Source of the DNA: Karalla daura
Lineage: Eukaryota; Chordata; Actinopteri; Chaetodontiformes; Leiognathidae
Reading direction: 5' to 3'
Length of the DNA stretch: 64,000 nucleotides
Assembly (NCBI GenBank): GCA_029224185.1
Contig: CM055200.1
Coordinates: forward strand, 10,556,670 to 10,620,669
Shown here: piece after piece, positions 62,382 to 64,000 of the stretch
Numbering within the stretch: position 1 is the first letter of the stretch
Layout of the letters: the number at the start of each line of letters is the position of its first letter
Notes under the pieces: model-generated
The model's database searches: none
What the model was told of the DNA's origin: nothing
Seen by the model: the letters and a program-made list of their open reading frames with translations, nothing else
Translations under genes and position numbers: made by a program

Positions 62382-63378
62382 GCACCGATGTCCAGGCGCA
62401 GATGACAGGGACGGGGACGGGTCGACGGGATGAGCTGATCTCCCTGTGTGAAGTTTGTGTGTCCGTCATTTAGCAAAGGTTTTCACAGGCTGGGAGAGGA
62501 GCAGCCTGTGGACTGGACCGGACCAGACTGCGCGATGGAGAGAGCACTTTCCAGCGACGGCAGGGCGTGTCCTGGAGCACACACAGCATCCTTCTTCTCG
62601 TTTTACAAGTACTTTAGCTCCACGTCCGAATAGCACACTCCAAGATGATCTTTCCCAGCCTGTAGGATGCGTGTCGGGTCGCCTCGCCCCAGTGACCGTG
62701 TCGGGGCTGACAGTGTTGATTGGGTCAGTCCAGATCGTAAAAGTTGACATGCACCCAGGTGCAAATAGTGTTAAACAAATCCTCCAAGCGTCTTCAGGGT
62801 CTTCATCACGCCTCAACCTGCAATGAGACACTGCAATTTCACCCCACATCATTCTATGTATACGTATATATACAGTTGCCGAGGCGTCATCAATTGATTG
62901 TTTTCCCATACATCCTGTTTTGCCTGCTTATCGGAATTCCATACGTGCTTTTGTGTTAGAATCGGACGCACTGATTGTATATATTTTTCCGATCTGAGCG
63001 TATCGATCGCCCAGTGTATCGCCTTCATTTGTATGCATCGATCGTCCCCAGCTGTTCTAGGTGAGGAGAGTGGAGCGTGCGGTGCCGCAGCGCCCCCTGG
63101 CGGCGCCGGCCCGCAGTGTTTGGCCGGGGAAGTGCCACCGTGTCCACACACACACATTTATAGACGGAGACGCTCGTCTTGTTTACAGTGGTGCTGCCAG
63201 GCCTGGTGTCAGGGAGGGTTTATTGTTTATTGCCCGTTGCTGTATTTATTTTCTTCTTTCTCAACAAGGGTCAGTGTATGAAACCTCCAATCTGGATCGC
63301 GGCGGTAACAACAGGAAGAAGAAGATAGAGGAATTCTCTAGGTCTTCTCGGGAGAAATTAGTCCAGTCCAAGAACAAA

Positions 63379-63423
63379 ATGTTCTCCAAATTCACCTCCA
63401 TCCTCCAGCATGCTGTCGAAGCG
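63379..63423 (+). CDS. fhip2a: FHIP2A (FAM160B1), first coding exon
   Basis: The exon encodes MFSKFTSILQHAVEA and ends at a consensus donor (GAAGCG|gtgagt), phase 0. This is the start of the vertebrate FAM160B1/FHIP2A protein, a FHF-complex subunit that links Rab-positive membranes to dynein through FTS and Hook proteins. The remainder lies beyond the right edge: positions 63424-64000 are first-intron sequence with no further exon. The frame stays open upstream back to about 63061 but has no in-frame ATG close by, so the ATG at 63379, which matches the family start, is preferred. It is transcribed away from ABLIM1, the same arrangement as in human 10q25.3. Confidence 0.85.
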
Positions 63424-64000
63424 GTGAGTAGACAACAGCACCGCGGCTGAAATCGTGTTTGTGCCTGGTCTGTTGTGGCCGAAGGTGCCTCGGACTCCAC
63501 ATAACATAACGTCAGCGTTAGAGCTAGCCCGAGCTAGCGTTAGCGTTTTGTGTTTGTCCAGGCACTTTGCGCCTGTTAACACCACGTAATCACAGCTGTC
63601 GGCGTGTGTGTCTGTTTGTTCGTTCGCCCGTGTTATCAAACGCCACATATGTGCCCATCGGTTACGTCAATACGTCAGTATTTACTACAGTTTGACAGGC
63701 TCGAGCTAGTTAGCCGCTAGTGTTAGCCTGCAGGAGCTAACGCGCTAGCCTGTGCGCTTTCTGACATCACACGGTGTCGAAACCACACGACAGTCTTGCG
63801 CAAACATGTTAACGTGTTTATTAAAGGGGGTAGTTCGTGGACCCTCCCGATCAGATGTCAGTTTGTTAGATATCTTAGTCAACCAGACGGCTAATGCTAT
63901 GCTAGCATATGGCGAGGTGAGAGTAAGTGTTCCTGTTCCTCTGAGGGGTCAGATCTGGGTCTCTCAGTCTCACAGATGCAGATCAATAGAGAAACCCCTC

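Larger units (their letters stand above)
57916..63378. other. region between ABLIM1 alternative exon and FHIP2A start
   Basis: 5.5 kb without a supported gene. It holds an L2-like LINE remnant (59860-60370), a repeat fragment (about 61845-61930), a trinucleotide-like AT-rich patch (58525-58572) and a (TTTC)n tract (62359-62381). The last 350 bases are GC-rich and likely form the FHIP2A promoter and 5' UTR. Confidence 0.5.

Noticed and set aside
62466..62909. 147-codon minus-strand open frame upstream of FHIP2A
   Set aside because: No family resemblance, and low-complexity and 5' UTR-like composition. Possibly part of a 5' UTR exon of ABLIM1, but not supportable as coding.
63061..63378. In-frame upstream extension of the FHIP2A exon
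   Set aside because: Open, but without a usable ATG near the family start; the conserved vertebrate start is MFSKFTS at 63379, so the upstream part is taken as 5' UTR.
1..64000. tRNA, rRNA or recognisable small structured RNA genes
   Set aside because: None found by eye; no A-box/B-box pair with a cloverleaf was seen. A covariance-model search would be needed to exclude weak cases.

Overview
This is nuclear DNA from a ray-finned fish, most likely a percomorph teleost. The evidence is compact multi-exon genes with GT-AG introns, very many (CA)n/(GA)n microsatellites, degenerate copies of a dispersed teleost repeat and L2-like LINE remnants, and a fish-type class IV TRIM gene with the typical 96/234/23-nt exon ladder. 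I see no bacterial, phage or plasmid signature.

Layout, left to right. (1) 136-4580, minus: first five coding exons of ATE1 (arginyl-tRNA-protein transferase), leaving the window on the left. (2) 6038-10410, minus: complete ALDH18A1 (P5C synthase), 16 coding exons whose lengths sum to an intact 778-codon frame, plus a likely non-coding first exon near 10967. (3) 11825-13936, plus: complete RING/B-box/coiled-coil/PRY-SPRY TRIM gene, 556 aa. (4) 14887-18556, minus: complete HABP2-like secreted serine protease (signal peptide, His/Lys-rich exon, acidic exon, three EGF, kringle, trypsin domain), 596 aa. (5) 20113-21632, minus: a second TRIM with coiled coil and B30.2, but no RING/B-box exon found upstream. 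(6) 23850-57915, minus: complete ABLIM1 (four LIM domains, long linker, villin headpiece); 26 coding exons close to an 852-aa frame, including an 8-nt microexon, a GC-AG intron and two alternative first coding exons. (7) 63379-63423, plus: first coding exon of FHIP2A (FAM160B1), running off the right edge.

The genes are not an operon; each is an ordinary eukaryotic transcription unit. In human, ATE1, ALDH18A1, HABP2, ABLIM1 and FHIP2A all lie on chromosome 10q, so this is a rearranged piece of an ancestral linkage group. ABLIM1 next to a divergently transcribed FHIP2A is the conserved neighbour pair. The two TRIM genes around HABP2 look like lineage-specific insertions.

No wholly new system was found. 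The best observations are splice-level: a 6-nt tandem donor in P5CS that corresponds to the known ornithine-sensitivity switch, the ABLIM1 microexon, alternative ABLIM1 N-termini, the His-rich N-terminus of the HABP2-like protease, and the RING-less TRIM. Exon coordinates were read by eye from splice sites, homology and reading frame, without any alignment tool.
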